A stretch of DNA of 64,000 bases from Arthrobacter sp. fls2-241-R2A-200 (GCF_030209745.1 NZ_JARVRJ010000009.1:62001-126000), one strand, 5' to 3'; counted from the stretch's first letter, positions 39,936 through 50,333 are shown. Notes: generated from the letters alone by a model not told the origin. A program made the numbers and translations.

Positions 39936-40865
39936 GTGATGCAATCCCCCCTTCCTGTGCGCGACGGCGTGAACGCTACCCGCCTGCGCCTGCCTGCCGA
40001 GGGTCCGTGGGACACTGCGATGGACTACATGATGCATCGCTGGGGCCACATCGACCCCCAAGGCATTGAGGACCGGTTCGACGCCGGCGAGATCGTGGGC
40101 GAGGGCGGCATACGGCTGGACCGGAGCACCAAGCTCGAGGACCACACCTTCATCTGGTACTACCGGACATTGCCCCAAGAAACCCGGCTCCCGGTGGAAA
40201 TCTCCATCCTCCACCAGGACGAACACATCCTCGTGGTGGACAAACCGCATTTCCTCCCCACCACCCCCGGCGGAACGTACATCCAGGAATCGGCGCTGGT
40301 AAGGCTCCGGAACCAACTCGGCCTTCCCGACCTAATTCCCATGCACCGCCTGGACCGCATGACCGCCGGCCTCCTGCTGCTCTCCACCAACCCTGAGACG
40401 CGGGGCAAATACCAGGTGCTGTTTGAAAAGCGGCAGGTCCGGAAGGAATACGAGTGTGTGTCCGCCGCCGCGCCCGCCGCAGGATATCCCGCCGTCGAGT
40501 TCCCTGCTGTGGTCCGCAACCGGATGACCAAGTCGCGCAGCTACCTGCTCGCTGAAGTCATCGACGGCGAACCGAACGCGGAAACCCGCATCGAACAGAC
40601 AAGGACGTTCGACGCCGGAACGCACCAGCGCGCGCTCTACCGCCTTGAGCCCCACACCGGAAAGACCCACCAATTACGGGTGCACATGGCCTCGCTCGGG
40701 CTGGGAATCGTCAACGATGCGTTCTACCCTGACCTGCTGGACAAGGCGCCGGACGACTACAGCAAACCCCTTCAATTGTTGGCACGCGGTATCTCCTTTG
40801 TGGACCCCATCAGCAACCACCCCGTGGAATACCGCAGCCAGTTGGAGCTCAGCGAAGCACGCTAG
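39936..40865 (+). CDS. RluA-family pseudouridine synthase
   Basis: A 309-residue RNA pseudouridine synthase. The catalytic motif is HRLDRMTAG with Asp140. The uracil-contacting [20 protein letters not shown] is present. The N-terminal 75 residues ([21 protein letters not shown]) replace a classic S4 domain. It isomerises uridine in rRNA or tRNA; the site is unknown. Repeat copy 3 lies just upstream. The last 4 nt overlap the stop of the convergent macrodomain gene. Confidence 0.9.
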   Translation: MMQSPLPVRDGVNATRLRLPAEGPWDTAMDYMMHRWGHIDPQGIEDRFDAGEIVGEGGIRLDRSTKLEDHTFIWYYRTLPQETRLPVEISILHQDEHILVVDKPHFLPTTPGGTYIQESALVRLRNQLGLPDLIPMHRLDRMTAGLLLLSTNPETRGKYQVLFEKRQVRKEYECVSAAAPAAGYPAVEFPAVVRNRMTKSRSYLLAEVIDGEPNAETRIEQTRTFDAGTHQRALYRLEPHTGKTHQLRVHMASLGLGIVNDAFYPDLLDKAPDDYSKPLQLLARGISFVDPISNHPVEYRSQLELSEAR

Positions 40866-41404
40866 GCGCCGGCCTCGAACACTGCGCGGAAGGCCGCCGC
40901 GGTCCTCTCCGAAAAGAGCACGAACTCCACAACATCGAGCTGACTGCCTGACATGGCAGCCGCTGAGGGCGACCCGAAGGACGTGACGGCGTCGAACGCT
41001 ATCCTGGCGACCTGTTCGGCGTCCCAGCCATAGATCCCCGCACTAATTGCGGGGAACGCGATGGATCGGGCGCCGAGCCCGGACGCGGCCCTCAAGCTCT
41101 CCACGAAACAGGACGCCAACACGGCCGGATCGGTTTGGCCGGCATGACGGTTGGGCCCCACGGTGTGCACCACCCAGCGGGCCGGAAGCCTGAACGCCGG
41201 CGTCGCGACGGCCGAGCCCACCGGCAGGCCCGCGGGCAGTTCCGTTCTGCGCAACTCGCGGCAGGCTGCCAGCAGTTCCGGTCCGGCTGCGCTGTGGATG
41301 GCACCGTCCACTCCCCCTCCACCGAGTAAGGAGGAGTTGGCAGCATTGACGATCACATCGACATCGCGCTTGGTGATATCGCCCTGCAGGAGTTCGATTC
41401 GCAT
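40862..41404 (-). CDS. macrodomain ADP-ribose hydrolase (YmdB-like)
   Basis: A 180-residue MacroD-type protein. The ADP-ribose-binding motifs are [25 protein letters not shown] and [13 protein letters not shown]. Members hydrolyse O-acetyl-ADP-ribose or remove ADP-ribose from acidic residues. The conserved Asn-Asp-Gly catalytic surroundings are intact. It is a single-gene unit converging on the RluA-type gene with a 4-nt overlap. Confidence 0.9.
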   Translation of the reverse strand: MRIELLQGDITKRDVDVIVNAANSSLLGGGGVDGAIHSAAGPELLAACRELRRTELPAGLPVGSAVATPAFRLPARWVVHTVGPNRHAGQTDPAVLASCFVESLRAASGLGARSIAFPAISAGIYGWDAEQVARIAFDAVTSFGSPSAAAMSGSQLDVVEFVLFSERTAAAFRAVFEAGA

Positions 41405-41445
41405 GCCGTCAGTCTTTCGCCGCAGCGTCCGGGCGGCAAGTGCGG

Positions 41446-41451
41446 TACCTT
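41446..41451 (+). promoter_or_regulatory. leaderless-type -10 (TACCTT) of the DedA gene
   Basis: TACCTT is followed by GTGCGC (6 nt) and the ATG at 41458, which supports that start over the frame-open ATG-like codon at 41440. Confidence 0.45.
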
Positions 41452-41457
41452 GTGCGC

Positions 41458-42090
41458 ATGGACATCACCGCCCCGGATACGTGGGGATCCGCAATTTACC
41501 TGTGGATCGTACCCATGGTGATGGCCGACGCCATTTTCCCGCCAATCCCCTCAGAAATGATGGTCATCACCGGCGGAGCTTTGGCGGCCGACAACCATGT
41601 CAACGTGTGGCTCTTGCTCCTCCTGGCCGCGATCGCTTCCTGGCTCGGGGATATGGCCGTTTTCATGCTGTTCAAGCGACGCATCAGCCACGTCCTGGAC
41701 AGATGGGCGTGGGGCCGCCGTCTGCATATCGGAGTCCACCGGGCCATCGCAAAGGCCGGCAGATCCTCAACGTATGGCGCGATTATCGGTGGGCGCTTCA
41801 TCCCGGCGGGACGGCTGGCGACGTCGGCCGCCTCCGGCATCGCAAACGTATCCGTCCGCGGGTTCAGCCTTTGTGCCGGGCTCGGCGCCGTGTTCTGGTC
41901 TGTGTGGCAGGTAGGTCTGGGCTACTTCACCGGTTCAGCGACCAAGCTGCCGTTCTGGGCAAGCTCGATGATTGGAGCCGCGGCCGGCTTGCTCATCGGT
42001 GTGGTGGTGGGACTCATCGCGACACGACGCCGAGGCAGCCGTTCCCCCGTGGAAGAAGGGTTCGACGGCGAGGCCCCCAGCCCCGAGTAA
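41458..42090 (+). CDS. DedA/VTT-domain membrane protein
   Basis: A 210-residue membrane protein with a VTT (SNARE-associated) domain. Typical features are the re-entrant segment [18 protein letters not shown], a cytosolic [12 protein letters not shown] loop, and [19 protein letters not shown]. DedA proteins act as lipid scramblases or polyprenyl-phosphate/phosphatidylethanolamine recyclers and affect envelope homeostasis and proton-motive force. The C-terminal 25 residues are polar. No operon partner is obvious. Confidence 0.88.
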   Translation: MDITAPDTWGSAIYLWIVPMVMADAIFPPIPSEMMVITGGALAADNHVNVWLLLLLAAIASWLGDMAVFMLFKRRISHVLDRWAWGRRLHIGVHRAIAKAGRSSTYGAIIGGRFIPAGRLATSAASGIANVSVRGFSLCAGLGAVFWSVWQVGLGYFTGSATKLPFWASSMIGAAAGLLIGVVVGLIATRRRGSRSPVEEGFDGEAPSPE

Positions 42091-42116
42091 CGCCCGGCGC
42101 CAGCCCCTGCCGGAGG

Positions 42117-42422
42117 CTAGACAGGGGCCCAGCGACCACGGTTGCGGCGCAAGACGTAGAGGTTCCCGGTCAGCGCAACGCGTTCGACGGCGTCGCGCAT
42201 CATCGCGGCCGATGTCCGGGCGTCGTCGTTCTCGCCACTGTAATCCCGCGCATCGACCATGAAACGGAGGGTGAGCTGCGGCACTCCCCCAACGATATCG
42301 AGTTGGTTGGCCTCCACATGGTGGCGGGTTTCCAAGGCTTCCACCGCTGCTGCCATCACGGACTCGGGCGCGTTCCCTGGCTTGAGGCCCGTGATCTTCA
42401 ACTTGGTCTGGAACGACGGCAT
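42117..42422 (-). CDS. conserved small protein, unknown function
   Basis: A 101-residue protein I cannot assign. It appears to fold as alternating strands and helices (FQTKLKITGLKPGNAPESVM, then LTLRFMVDARDYSGENDDART) and ends in a basic VLRRNRGRWAPV. There is no signal peptide or membrane segment. TAGGGT lies 6 nt before the ATG, implying a leaderless message. It lies 17 nt downstream of the ppc start side's opposite end, i.e. after the ppc stop on the same strand, but its own promoter suggests independent expression. Confidence 0.7.
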   Translation of the reverse strand: MPSFQTKLKITGLKPGNAPESVMAAAVEALETRHHVEANQLDIVGGVPQLTLRFMVDARDYSGENDDARTSAAMMRDAVERVALTGNLYVLRRNRGRWAPV

Positions 42423-42428
42423 CCCACC

Positions 42429-42434
42429 ACCCTA
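42429..42434 (-). promoter_or_regulatory. leaderless-type -10 (TAGGGT) of the small conserved gene
   Basis: On the minus strand, TAGGGT is followed by GGTGGG and the ATG at 42422. It lies in the 17-bp gap after the ppc stop. Confidence 0.45.
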
Positions 42435-42439
42435 ACCGG

Positions 42440-45238
42440 CTACCCGGTGTTTCGCAGGCCGGCGGCCACGCCGTTGACGGTGATGAGCATGGCCCGTTGA
42501 AGCCGCTCGTCTATCTCGTTGCCGGACACCGACTCTTCACGGACCCGGCGGAGGAGCTCCACCTGCAGGTAGCTGATCGGATCCAGGTACTGGTCACGGA
42601 TCTCGAGCGACCTTTTCAGCATGGGCTGGGCGTCCAGCAGTTCGGCCTCACCGGTGAGCCGTTCGATCTCGGCCACGGTGAGCTCGTACTCGTCCCGGAT
42701 CAGGTGGAAAAGGCGGTGCAGCTCCTCAGGAACCAAGGAAGAAACGTAGTGGCCCGCGATCTCCATGTCTGTCTTGGCCAGCGTCATCTCCACGTTGGAG
42801 ATCACCGAACGGAAGAAGTGCCAGCGCTCCGTCATTTCCATCAGCTGTTCCGTGTTCCCTGCTTCCCGCGCCGCCTTCAGGCCCGAGCCCACACCGAACC
42901 AGCCAGGGACGATCTGGCGGGACTGGGTCCAGCCGAAGACCCAAGGAATAGCGCGGAGGCCACCCAATCCGGCGCCGGAGTCAGGGCGCTTGGAAGGCCG
43001 TGAGCCGATGTTCAGCGACCCCAGTTGTTCCACAGGCGTCGAGGCAAGGAAGTAGGCGGGCAACTCGGGATCGTCTATCAAGGAGCGGTACCGGGCGAAC
43101 GCGGCGTCGGAAATGATTTCCATGACGCTGCCGTAACGCTCCCGCTCATCGTCGGAGGTTCGCGGGGTCCGGTGCAGCGCCGAACCCTGCATGACTGCGG
43201 CCAAGGAGAGCTCAAGGTTTTCCCGGGCAAGCTCCGGGAGGGAGTACTTATCGGAGATAACCTCGCCTTGCTCCGTGAACTTGATTTCCCCTTCAAGAAC
43301 GCCGTTCGGCTGGGCCATGATGGCATCGTAGGTGGGTCCCCCGCCGCGTCCCACTGAGCCACCGCGGCCGTGGAAGAGACGGACCCGCACCCCGTGTTTT
43401 GCCGCGATGTCCCGCAGCTTGCGCTGGGTTTTGTGGATTTCCCACTGGCTGGTCATCACGCCGGATTCCTTATTGGAGTCGGAATACCCGAGCATGACTT
43501 CCTGGATATCGCCGCGGAGACGGACCAATTCCCGGTAGGACGGATCGGAGAGCAGCTGGTCCACGATCTCGGCGGAAGCACGCAGCTCTTCAACGGTTTC
43601 CAGCAGGGGCGCGAAGCCGATTTTCGCGTAGGGCGTTGCTCCAAAGAGGTCGATCAACCCCGCTTCACGGGCCAGCACGGCTGCTGCCAAGACGTCGTCG
43701 GCGCCACGGGTCATGGAAATGATGTACGTTTCCACGACGTCGGGCCCGTAGGTGTGCAGGGCATGGCGGATGCTGCGGAACACGTCGTAAGTTCCGTCTG
43801 CGGTGCCCTGGAGCATGATCGGGTGGCCCGACAACGGGCGCCGCGAAGCCAACTCTGCGCCCAGGAACTCAAAACGCTCCGCCCGGGACAGGGAACCATA
43901 GGGCTTCTCGCCGCCTAGCCGATCGACCAGTTGTCCGACGGCGTCGTGATGGTAGTCGGCATGTTCGCGGATATCGAGGGTGGCCAGATGCAAACCAAAA
44001 GCTGCCAATGCGCGGCGAACCCTTGCCAATGCGCCATCGGCAACCAGTCCGGCGGAATGGTTACGCAGCGAGTCCTCAAGCAACGCGAACTCGGCCAAGA
44101 GCTCCGACGTGGTGGCGTAATCGCGTCCGGGTTCGTGATGGGTGGACGCCGCGACGCGGCGGCCCGTGTTCATCATCTTGGCCTTGATGCACGTCAGCTT
44201 GAGCCGGTAGGGCTCTTGGGCGTTGAGTTCAAGAACCCGCTTATCCAGGCCGGGCAGGTTCTTCACATCCACTGCGATGGAATCCAGGAGGGCTTGGTCC
44301 GCCCCGAAGAGAGCAGTGGAGTTGGAGAGCACCAAGATGAGTTCATCGATCAGGGCAATGCTGATCCGCACGGCGTTCTGGTTGTGCAGTTGCAGGATTT
44401 CCCGGGTGACGGCTGCCGTAACGTTCGGATTCCCGTCTCTGTCGCCGCCGATCCATGACCCGAACCGTAGCGGCGCGGCACCGGCAGGCAGCGCCACACC
44501 GTGCTCGGCCAGGAGTTCCGCCAGGTCAGTGAGCATCTCCGGCATGGCATCGGTCAGGATGTTGTTCAAGTAGTAGATCGCGTTGCGGGCTTCATCCACG
44601 GGAGTGGGGCGCACTTGGCGGAGCTCATCTGTTTGCCACATCTGGTCGATGATCTCTGCGAGCTGGCGGTCCTGGCGCCGTCGTAGGGAAGTCCCCTCCG
44701 CGGTCGGTTCAGCGAGGACGTCCGAGAGCTTCCGGATCTTGTCCAGCACCGATCGTCGTGAAGCCTCGGTGGGATGTGCCGTAAAAATCGGGCGAACATC
44801 GAGTTCGTTGATGACATCCTGCAGGACATCGGATCCGGCTTTGTTGGCGATCTCCGAGACTGCCTTTGCCAGCCAACCATCCTTTTCCTGGCGGGTCCGG
44901 AGGCCGCGAACACGGTGAACCTGTTCGGCAGCGTTGCTGAGGTGGAAGTAGAACGCAAAAGCACGGACCAAGTCGGTCGCTTGGTCAAGCGGCAGGGAGG
45001 CGAGGAGTTCGCGGACCTGGGCTACGACGTCGTGCGCGCTCCAGGGACCGGTGGCATCGGCACCGCCCCGTGCGGCTTCCTTGGATTCCTTGGTCAGCAA
45101 GCGAACCTGTTCCACCAGGGCAAGGAGCCCGGGGCCATGCTGCCGGACCAGTGACTCACCCAGAAGGGTGGAGAGCCGGCGAACGTCGGCGCGAAGTTCG
45201 GCAGCGAGATCGGTGTCTTGATGGGCAGTGTGAACCAT
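42440..45238 (-). CDS. ppc: phosphoenolpyruvate carboxylase
   Basis: A 932-residue enzyme at full family length. It carboxylates phosphoenolpyruvate to oxaloacetate, replenishing the TCA cycle. The catalytic His155 lies in [13 protein letters not shown]. The second signature [13 protein letters not shown] and the glycine-rich loop [15 protein letters not shown] are present. The C-terminus ends NTG, with the conserved allosteric-site basic residues nearby. GAAGG lies shortly before the ATG at 45238. The 136-bp upstream region is bounded by the stop of the ATP-grasp gene on the same strand. Confidence 0.97.
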   Translation of the reverse strand: MVHTAHQDTDLAAELRADVRRLSTLLGESLVRQHGPGLLALVEQVRLLTKESKEAARGGADATGPWSAHDVVAQVRELLASLPLDQATDLVRAFAFYFHLSNAAEQVHRVRGLRTRQEKDGWLAKAVSEIANKAGSDVLQDVINELDVRPIFTAHPTEASRRSVLDKIRKLSDVLAEPTAEGTSLRRRQDRQLAEIIDQMWQTDELRQVRPTPVDEARNAIYYLNNILTDAMPEMLTDLAELLAEHGVALPAGAAPLRFGSWIGGDRDGNPNVTAAVTREILQLHNQNAVRISIALIDELILVLSNSTALFGADQALLDSIAVDVKNLPGLDKRVLELNAQEPYRLKLTCIKAKMMNTGRRVAASTHHEPGRDYATTSELLAEFALLEDSLRNHSAGLVADGALARVRRALAAFGLHLATLDIREHADYHHDAVGQLVDRLGGEKPYGSLSRAERFEFLGAELASRRPLSGHPIMLQGTADGTYDVFRSIRHALHTYGPDVVETYIISMTRGADDVLAAAVLAREAGLIDLFGATPYAKIGFAPLLETVEELRASAEIVDQLLSDPSYRELVRLRGDIQEVMLGYSDSNKESGVMTSQWEIHKTQRKLRDIAAKHGVRVRLFHGRGGSVGRGGGPTYDAIMAQPNGVLEGEIKFTEQGEVISDKYSLPELARENLELSLAAVMQGSALHRTPRTSDDERERYGSVMEIISDAAFARYRSLIDDPELPAYFLASTPVEQLGSLNIGSRPSKRPDSGAGLGGLRAIPWVFGWTQSRQIVPGWFGVGSGLKAAREAGNTEQLMEMTERWHFFRSVISNVEMTLAKTDMEIAGHYVSSLVPEELHRLFHLIRDEYELTVAEIERLTGEAELLDAQPMLKRSLEIRDQYLDPISYLQVELLRRVREESVSGNEIDERLQRAMLITVNGVAAGLRNTG

Positions 45239-45374
45239 AGATACTTACCTTCGGGATCTGGTTTGACTCGTACACTGCGCTGGATACTGTGAGCCGGGTT
45301 ACTTGTTTCCTAGGGGATATTACCCTCAAAAAACCCGTCCGCCGCAACGCGTCTCACATTCCGGCGCCAGGGCA

Positions 45375-46322
45375 TCAACGAGTCATCCGGGACCCTTCTG
45401 TCGCATACGGCCGCATGACTCCGTCGACCAGCTCCGGCACCCAAGCACTATGCGCACCAAACCCGGCCTCAATCCCCAGCACCACCGGGCTTCCATCCGG
45501 CCTGCGCCGGATCGCGAGACCGACCGGTCCAGACAACTGCGATGCCGCGGCTGCCGCGCCCGCCAGCCGGGCCACATCCGGCAGGTCCACACGACGGATG
45601 GAATCGCGGTAGGCTCTCCGGATTCCCCTACTGCCAACCTGCCCGGTCTTCTCCAAGACAACCACGACGTCGGCGACACCTCCGCTGAGGGCGTGGCGCA
45701 GGACCGTAGGGAGGTAGGCAGGGCCGGGAGTAAATCTTTGCACCATCCAGGAATCATCTAAGGCTGACCAGTTCAGGGCTGACCCGTTCAAGGCTGACCC
45801 GTTCAAGGCAATGTGCCCGACGGTGCTTCTCCTTTTCAGGACCCGTGCACCCAGTCCACCCTTGGAAACCCTTGGCCTCACCACCAGCGTCCCGCCGAGC
45901 TGGACCATCGCCTCATTGATCGACCCGAATTCTCCCGGCAATCCGAACCCCACCACGGGGATGCCGGCAGCCACCAGTCGCTGCATGGCCAGATACTTGT
46001 CATGCACTACCCGAAGAGGTGCCGGATCGGCGATGAGCACGTCCACACCAGGGGCGAAATGATTCTTGGCCGCGGACACCACCAGGAGCTCATCACGGGC
46101 AGTGGGAACAACTACCTCGATGTCATGGATCGCGGCGAGCCCGCGTAGTTCCCAGAGGTAGCCGGGGACATGTGGCTGCGATACGACTGACACTGCGTGG
46201 GCGACGGAAGCCTCCACCGGGTGCGCATCGACGCCGAGTACCCAATGGCCACGATCCATCAATTGGCGGGCCAAGGAGTTGCCTGCAGGTCTTCCGACGC
46301 CAGTCACCAGAACCCGAACCAT
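45375..46322 (-). CDS. ATP-grasp ligase-like protein (PylC/CarB-like)
   Basis: A 315-residue protein with an N-terminal Rossmann-like pre-grasp domain (VLVTGVGRPAGNSLARQLMDRG). An ATP-grasp region follows: HDKYLAMQRLVAAGIPVVGFG, then TLVVRPRVSKGGLGARVL and late GPVGLAIRRRPDGSPVVLGIEAGF. Such proteins join a carboxylate to an amine or bind ADP-forming ligands. An unusual Asn-Gly-Ser-Ala-Leu repeat (about residues 173-187) sits where the flexible nucleotide-binding loop should be. The C-terminal acidic metal ligands are hard to place, so activity is uncertain. Confidence 0.68.
   Translation of the reverse strand: MVRVLVTGVGRPAGNSLARQLMDRGHWVLGVDAHPVEASVAHAVSVVSQPHVPGYLWELRGLAAIHDIEVVVPTARDELLVVSAAKNHFAPGVDVLIADPAPLRVVHDKYLAMQRLVAAGIPVVGFGLPGEFGSINEAMVQLGGTLVVRPRVSKGGLGARVLKRRSTVGHIALNGSALNGSALNWSALDDSWMVQRFTPGPAYLPTVLRHALSGGVADVVVVLEKTGQVGSRGIRRAYRDSIRRVDLPDVARLAGAAAAASQLSGPVGLAIRRRPDGSPVVLGIEAGFGAHSAWVPELVDGVMRPYATEGSRMTR
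45763..45807 (-). repeat. 15-bp tandem repeat, three units, in the ATP-grasp gene
   Basis: Three 15-bp units (two identical, one with three changes) encode NGSAL/NGSAL/NWSAL in the ATP-grasp protein. The change in copy number keeps the frame. Confidence 0.85.
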
Positions 46323-46445
46323 TACTTTGCCGCCGTTGTCATACGTCCCTTATTCGCCTACGTGCTGCCTCCTCAGTCAAGGCCAGCACGACATCAGTGC
46401 TTCGAACCGTGATTTCGTGACGCGGCAGGGGCAAGGAATTTGAGG

Positions 46446-48017
46446 TCAGTACTTATGCACAAAGTCACCGGGGGCGAGTCCCTGGCCACTGAGCGAATAC
46501 GTCAGGACACCGCCTTGACTTCGCCGTTGGCTCACTGCGGTCACCTGAAAGTGCAGTTCCCTTCGCTGGATGGATGGAGTAGTGCAAGTAACCACGTTCG
46601 AGGCCTGCACTGAGCAGGACCAACCTTCCGGGGCATCGACGAGCTTCATGGGGATCGACTCCGCCCTTCCCACCGAGAAGACCACCTTGCCCGGTCCCAA
46701 AGCTTGTGATCCCCCAACGGTGAAAGTGACTCCCATGGTGACAGCCCGTGGGCCGGCACTTATGTCCTTGACCGAGGCGTCAACCGGCGCGGGCACATCG
46801 ACCCGGGGCGGTGACGGCCGAGTGGAACTCGGTGAGGGGATCGGCGTCGGAATCGGCGTAGAGGTGGGCCTCACGACGGCGGGGGGCGGCGCTGCGGGAG
46901 GGACGGCCGGGACGACGACGGGCGGAGCCGCCGCGGTGGGAACCTTGGCCGGGGGAACTGTGGCTGAAGGAGTCTGCGGGTTGGGTGGTGGGGCTGAAGC
47001 TGAGGGTTTGACGCTCTGTAATTGCTGGGACGTACTGGCTTGGGCCGCCCGCTGCTCCATGTAATCCGGCGTCAAGAGGTCCACCAAACCGACCGCACCG
47101 AGGGCAAGCCCTAAGCCCGCAGCAGCAACTACTGCCATTACTGCTGGTTGAGCAATCGTCGGGACTGCCACTGCGGCCTTGATCGGCGCCAAGCCGCCGA
47201 TGATGCCCAGTCCTGCGCCCTTCCCGGCCCATGCCGCAGCTGGAATGCCAGTGATCATCGGGAGAAGTACAGCCCGCATGGTGCTCTGGACGTCCTTGAG
47301 TTCGCCCAAGGCGGCGGTACATTTCGAGCAACCGTTCAGGTGCGCCCGCACCTTGCGTTCCGCGGCTGTGGAAAGCCCACCCCGAATGAAGCTGCCCAGT
47401 TTGCCGGCATATTCGGCACAACCAGCATTCTTCTCTTCCGCAATGTGGGCCTGAAGGTACTCCCTCCTGAGGCCCTCACGGGCCCGTAGCGCCAACGCGG
47501 ACACGGCGTTAGGGCTCAAGCCAAGTATTGGTGCCACCGCAGCGGGCTTCATCCGCTCAACGTCGAGGTACCAAAGAACGGCCTGCCACCGTTCCGGGAG
47601 TGAACGAAATGCCTTGGCGACAGTTTGGGATTCGAAGGCTTTGATTGCCACATCCGGTTCTGCCGACGCACGGTCCAAAAGGGAATCGTCTCCACTCGGC
47701 AAAGTCTTCCCCGCTTTGCGGTTCCGGTGATGCGAGAGCCGGGTCACGGTGGACAGCAGGTAGGCACGGAAGAAGTTGTCCGGGCCTTTCCCGGCCATGA
47801 GGCTCTGCAGGACGGACTGAAATGCCTCAGCCACCACGTCCTCGGCGTCGCTGGGGTTATCCACGTTGCGTCGCGCAACGGCGGATGCGATGGAGAGGTG
47901 GCGTTCGTAGAGGTCGTCGAACGCTGACATGTCTCCGCTGCGAACCAGCTCAATGAGGTGCCCATCACTGTCCAGGCTGCCGTGTACGTTGCCGCCTGTA
48001 CCCGTCGACTGCGCCAT
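46446..48017 (-). CDS. ECF sigma factor fused to anti-sigma zinc finger, membrane anchor and outer domain
   Basis: A 523-residue single polypeptide. Residues 20-90 are sigma region 2 (AFDDLYERHLSIASAVARRN, DAEDVVAEAF). Residues 130-190 are region 4 (FRSLPERWQAVLWYLDVERM, then LGLSPNAVSALALRAREGL). Residues 196-240 form a zf-HC2 anti-sigma zinc finger (Cys200, His226, Cys230, Cys233). Hydrophobic segments at about 262-285 and 288-315 anchor it in the membrane. A Pro/Thr-rich linker (331-415) leads to an outer beta domain (415-523) with paired Cys. GGAGGG precedes the ATG. It is divergent from a GGDEF-like gene and near an LAXTG surface protein. Confidence 0.85.
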   Translation of the reverse strand: MAQSTGTGGNVHGSLDSDGHLIELVRSGDMSAFDDLYERHLSIASAVARRNVDNPSDAEDVVAEAFQSVLQSLMAGKGPDNFFRAYLLSTVTRLSHHRNRKAGKTLPSGDDSLLDRASAEPDVAIKAFESQTVAKAFRSLPERWQAVLWYLDVERMKPAAVAPILGLSPNAVSALALRAREGLRREYLQAHIAEEKNAGCAEYAGKLGSFIRGGLSTAAERKVRAHLNGCSKCTAALGELKDVQSTMRAVLLPMITGIPAAAWAGKGAGLGIIGGLAPIKAAVAVPTIAQPAVMAVVAAAGLGLALGAVGLVDLLTPDYMEQRAAQASTSQQLQSVKPSASAPPPNPQTPSATVPPAKVPTAAAPPVVVPAVPPAAPPPAVVRPTSTPIPTPIPSPSSTRPSPPRVDVPAPVDASVKDISAGPRAVTMGVTFTVGGSQALGPGKVVFSVGRAESIPMKLVDAPEGWSCSVQASNVVTCTTPSIQRRELHFQVTAVSQRRSQGGVLTYSLSGQGLAPGDFVHKY

Positions 48018-48200
48018 CTAGGACAGCCCTCCACCATGAAATATCGCACCCATGTTTTTTTAGTGGCCACGGGCCCTCAGTCATGACGCGAATTTCTAAA
48101 GAGTCTTGATCAAAGCTTGCCCGCAATCCGGTCAAGGGTCGGTATCGCGCTTCCGCTTGCCGCATCGTCATGAAACGACCTCCAGCGGCACTAGTCGCAT

Positions 48201-48953
48201 ATGACATCGTTCCGGACAAGATCATTCGCCGAACGTACTTTTGCGCGTCAACTGCTCATGCAGAGGTGGCAGGCAACAAGTTATCGGCAGGGTTGGCGGT
48301 TTCAGGCGGACTGGTTTCTCCCGGAAGTCCGGGTCGTGGCCACGTACTTGGCTTCACGGTCCTCGGTACCGGAACCAATCGCCAGGTCGCTGGGGGCCGC
48401 CCGGGCCAGGAATGGCGTCAGCATCGGCGAAACGATGTCGGACTTCCGGGCACTCTTCGCCGCAGTGGACCGAAACCTGGACGCTGATGCACTCCAATCG
48501 TTGGTTGAAGGCTGGACGGAGGAAACCCAAGCGGCCCTACCCATCTCGTGCACCGACGTCTATACCGGGCTGGCCACACAAGCGCACTTCCAGCGGCGGG
48601 TGCACGAGTTGACAGTGTTCGGGCCGGATTCGTGCTGCCCGCATGTCCTCACGATCATCTCGCTACCAAAGTCCCGGGCCGGGGCGGGTCATTCGTGGAC
48701 CCACTTGGCCCGGCTGGGAGAAACCGTCCTCTACCAGCTCCGAAGGACCGGTGCGCTGGCTATGTACATGAACTGCGCGGTGCACGTGCTGTTGCCCCTA
48801 AATGAAAGCAACCTTGCCCGGGTGATGGAGTGCAAGATGGCGATCGAAATCCTGGCAGAGGGGGCTTTCAGTCCCGTTCGAGTGAATTTCCACCCGCTTG
48901 TCCCTGCCGCCGAGGAACCCACTACCCCATGCCACATCCCGGAGACGTCATGA
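48201..48953 (+). CDS. degenerate GGDEF-like protein, paralogue B
   Basis: A 250-residue paralogue of the gene at 26603-27382. It shares SYRQGWRFQADWFLPEV, LGAARARNGVSIGETMSDF and SCTDVYTGLATQAHFQRRVH. The last resembles the DxLTGLxNRxxF start of a GGDEF domain. In place of RxGGDEFxxLLP it has MNCAVHVLLPLNE. So the fold is probably retained but cyclase chemistry lost. It is divergent from the membrane-bound sigma factor (183-bp gap) and 93 nt upstream of the adhesin on the same strand, so it may connect the sigma factor with expression of the surface protein. The start has no clear ribosome-binding site. Confidence 0.68.
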   Translation: MTSFRTRSFAERTFARQLLMQRWQATSYRQGWRFQADWFLPEVRVVATYLASRSSVPEPIARSLGAARARNGVSIGETMSDFRALFAAVDRNLDADALQSLVEGWTEETQAALPISCTDVYTGLATQAHFQRRVHELTVFGPDSCCPHVLTIISLPKSRAGAGHSWTHLARLGETVLYQLRRTGALAMYMNCAVHVLLPLNESNLARVMECKMAIEILAEGAFSPVRVNFHPLVPAAEEPTTPCHIPETS

Positions 48954-49046
48954 CGGAGGGGGACGAGGGCCCGTCACGAACCCCGGCCAGCAACCACTCA
49001 TCTTTCGACGGAACACTTCGCACGGATTCTAAGGACCACCATCACC

Positions 49047-50333
49047 ATGATGAACCACTTCCATCTCAAGGCCGCCTCTGTGGTGGCAGCACTCTTGGCT
49101 GCCGCAATGACGGTTTTGGGGATCGGCCTGTTAGCGACGCCGGCGAATGCCGCCGACATTCCGGGCGCCCGCATCAGTATCAGCACCACCTCCGCAGTGA
49201 CCCAGCAATGGGACCAGGTAGACCTGACCTGTGAGTGGTCGGTCCCCGATAATTCGAAGCCCGGCGATACTTTCAGCCTGCAACTTCCTGCCGAACTTCG
49301 ATGGTTCGGAAGTTCCACCTTTGACCTCAACAACAAAACCGGGCAAACCGTTGCCACCGCCGTGGCGAATCCCCAGGGCCTGGTGGTCTTCACTCTGACG
49401 GACTTCGTCGCCACTCATCCCTTGAACGTCGGTGGAGCGTGCAACTTCACCACCCAGTACGCGGTGCAACCGGGAGCTGGTGGTTCAACCCAATTGAATT
49501 TCTCCGTGGGATCCACGGTGGTGCGTGTTCCCGTTGCGGTTAATGGCCCGTGCACAGTCAACTGCGATCCAGCGGGCCCGACGTCAGTCGGTAAAGCCAT
49601 GTGGTGGTCAGATCCAGCGCAGACCGAATTGGAATCCATCTTCTACATGCCTGCCATGACTTCCCGTACCAACGACGTCGTCATTACTGATACCCCTGCT
49701 GCAGGAATGGCTATCGACTGCAGCCGCGTTACACCGCGCGTGGGCAAGAACCTGAACGCAGACGGCAAAGTGAGCGAACCCTACGACGACGCCCAGTATC
49801 CAGCCACGGTTGATTGTTCCCCACAAAAAGTCACGGTTTCTTGGAAAGGCCTCCCGAAGGGCGAGCACGTTGAGCTTTTCGTCGTAACGCCCGTCACTGA
49901 TGCTTCGCTGGATGTGTACCAAAACAACGGCACGGTAAGCATTCAGGGACGGGAAAGCATCGTGGGCGCCCAAACGCGCCGGACCAACGCAGGGGGCAGC
50001 GGAGACGGCACCGCGGCACCCACCCCAACGCCAACGCCGAGCACCGCCACCCCGACGCCAGCTCCGAGCACGGCGACGCCCACTTCAACCCCAAGCACGT
50101 CCACCCCAACCCCAACGCCGAGCACCGCAACGCCTGCTCCCAGCACCATGGCGGCAGTTGCAGTGACCACCAAGCAGCCGTCCGCGCAGGCGCCGGCTCC
50201 CACCGTATCGGGGCAATTGGCCAGTACAGGCGCTCAGGGACCCGGTGTTCTCCTCGTCGCGGCAGGCCTCCTCGCCGTCGGATCGCTCCTGGCATATGCA
50301 GGTGCGCGCCGGGCCCGGCGGCGCTCGCACTAG
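49047..50333 (+). CDS. sortase-anchored surface protein with LASTG signal
   Basis: A 428-residue cell-wall protein. The signal peptide covers residues 1-36 (MTVLGIGLLATPANA|AD). About residues 40-310 are beta-rich, with Ig-like adhesin features (VTQQWDQVDLTCEWSVPDNS, then KPGDTFSLQLPAELRW) and a second domain with Cys pairs. A Thr/Pro/Ser linker (about 310-380) with repeated TATPTP units spans the wall. The C-terminus has LASTG (391-395), a hydrophobic helix and RRARRRSH. LAXTG is the signal for class E sortases in high-GC Gram-positives. An in-frame ATG at 49050 is also possible. Confidence 0.85.
   Translation: MMNHFHLKAASVVAALLAAAMTVLGIGLLATPANAADIPGARISISTTSAVTQQWDQVDLTCEWSVPDNSKPGDTFSLQLPAELRWFGSSTFDLNNKTGQTVATAVANPQGLVVFTLTDFVATHPLNVGGACNFTTQYAVQPGAGGSTQLNFSVGSTVVRVPVAVNGPCTVNCDPAGPTSVGKAMWWSDPAQTELESIFYMPAMTSRTNDVVITDTPAAGMAIDCSRVTPRVGKNLNADGKVSEPYDDAQYPATVDCSPQKVTVSWKGLPKGEHVELFVVTPVTDASLDVYQNNGTVSIQGRESIVGAQTRRTNAGGSGDGTAAPTPTPTPSTATPTPAPSTATPTSTPSTSTPTPTPSTATPAPSTMAAVAVTTKQPSAQAPAPTVSGQLASTGAQGPGVLLVAAGLLAVGSLLAYAGARRARRRSH

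Noticed and set aside
41151..42500. Plus-strand open frame of 449 codons
   Set aside because: It overlaps the macrodomain, DedA and small conserved genes in other frames; low-complexity Arg/Gly-rich translation typical of a GC-rich shadow.
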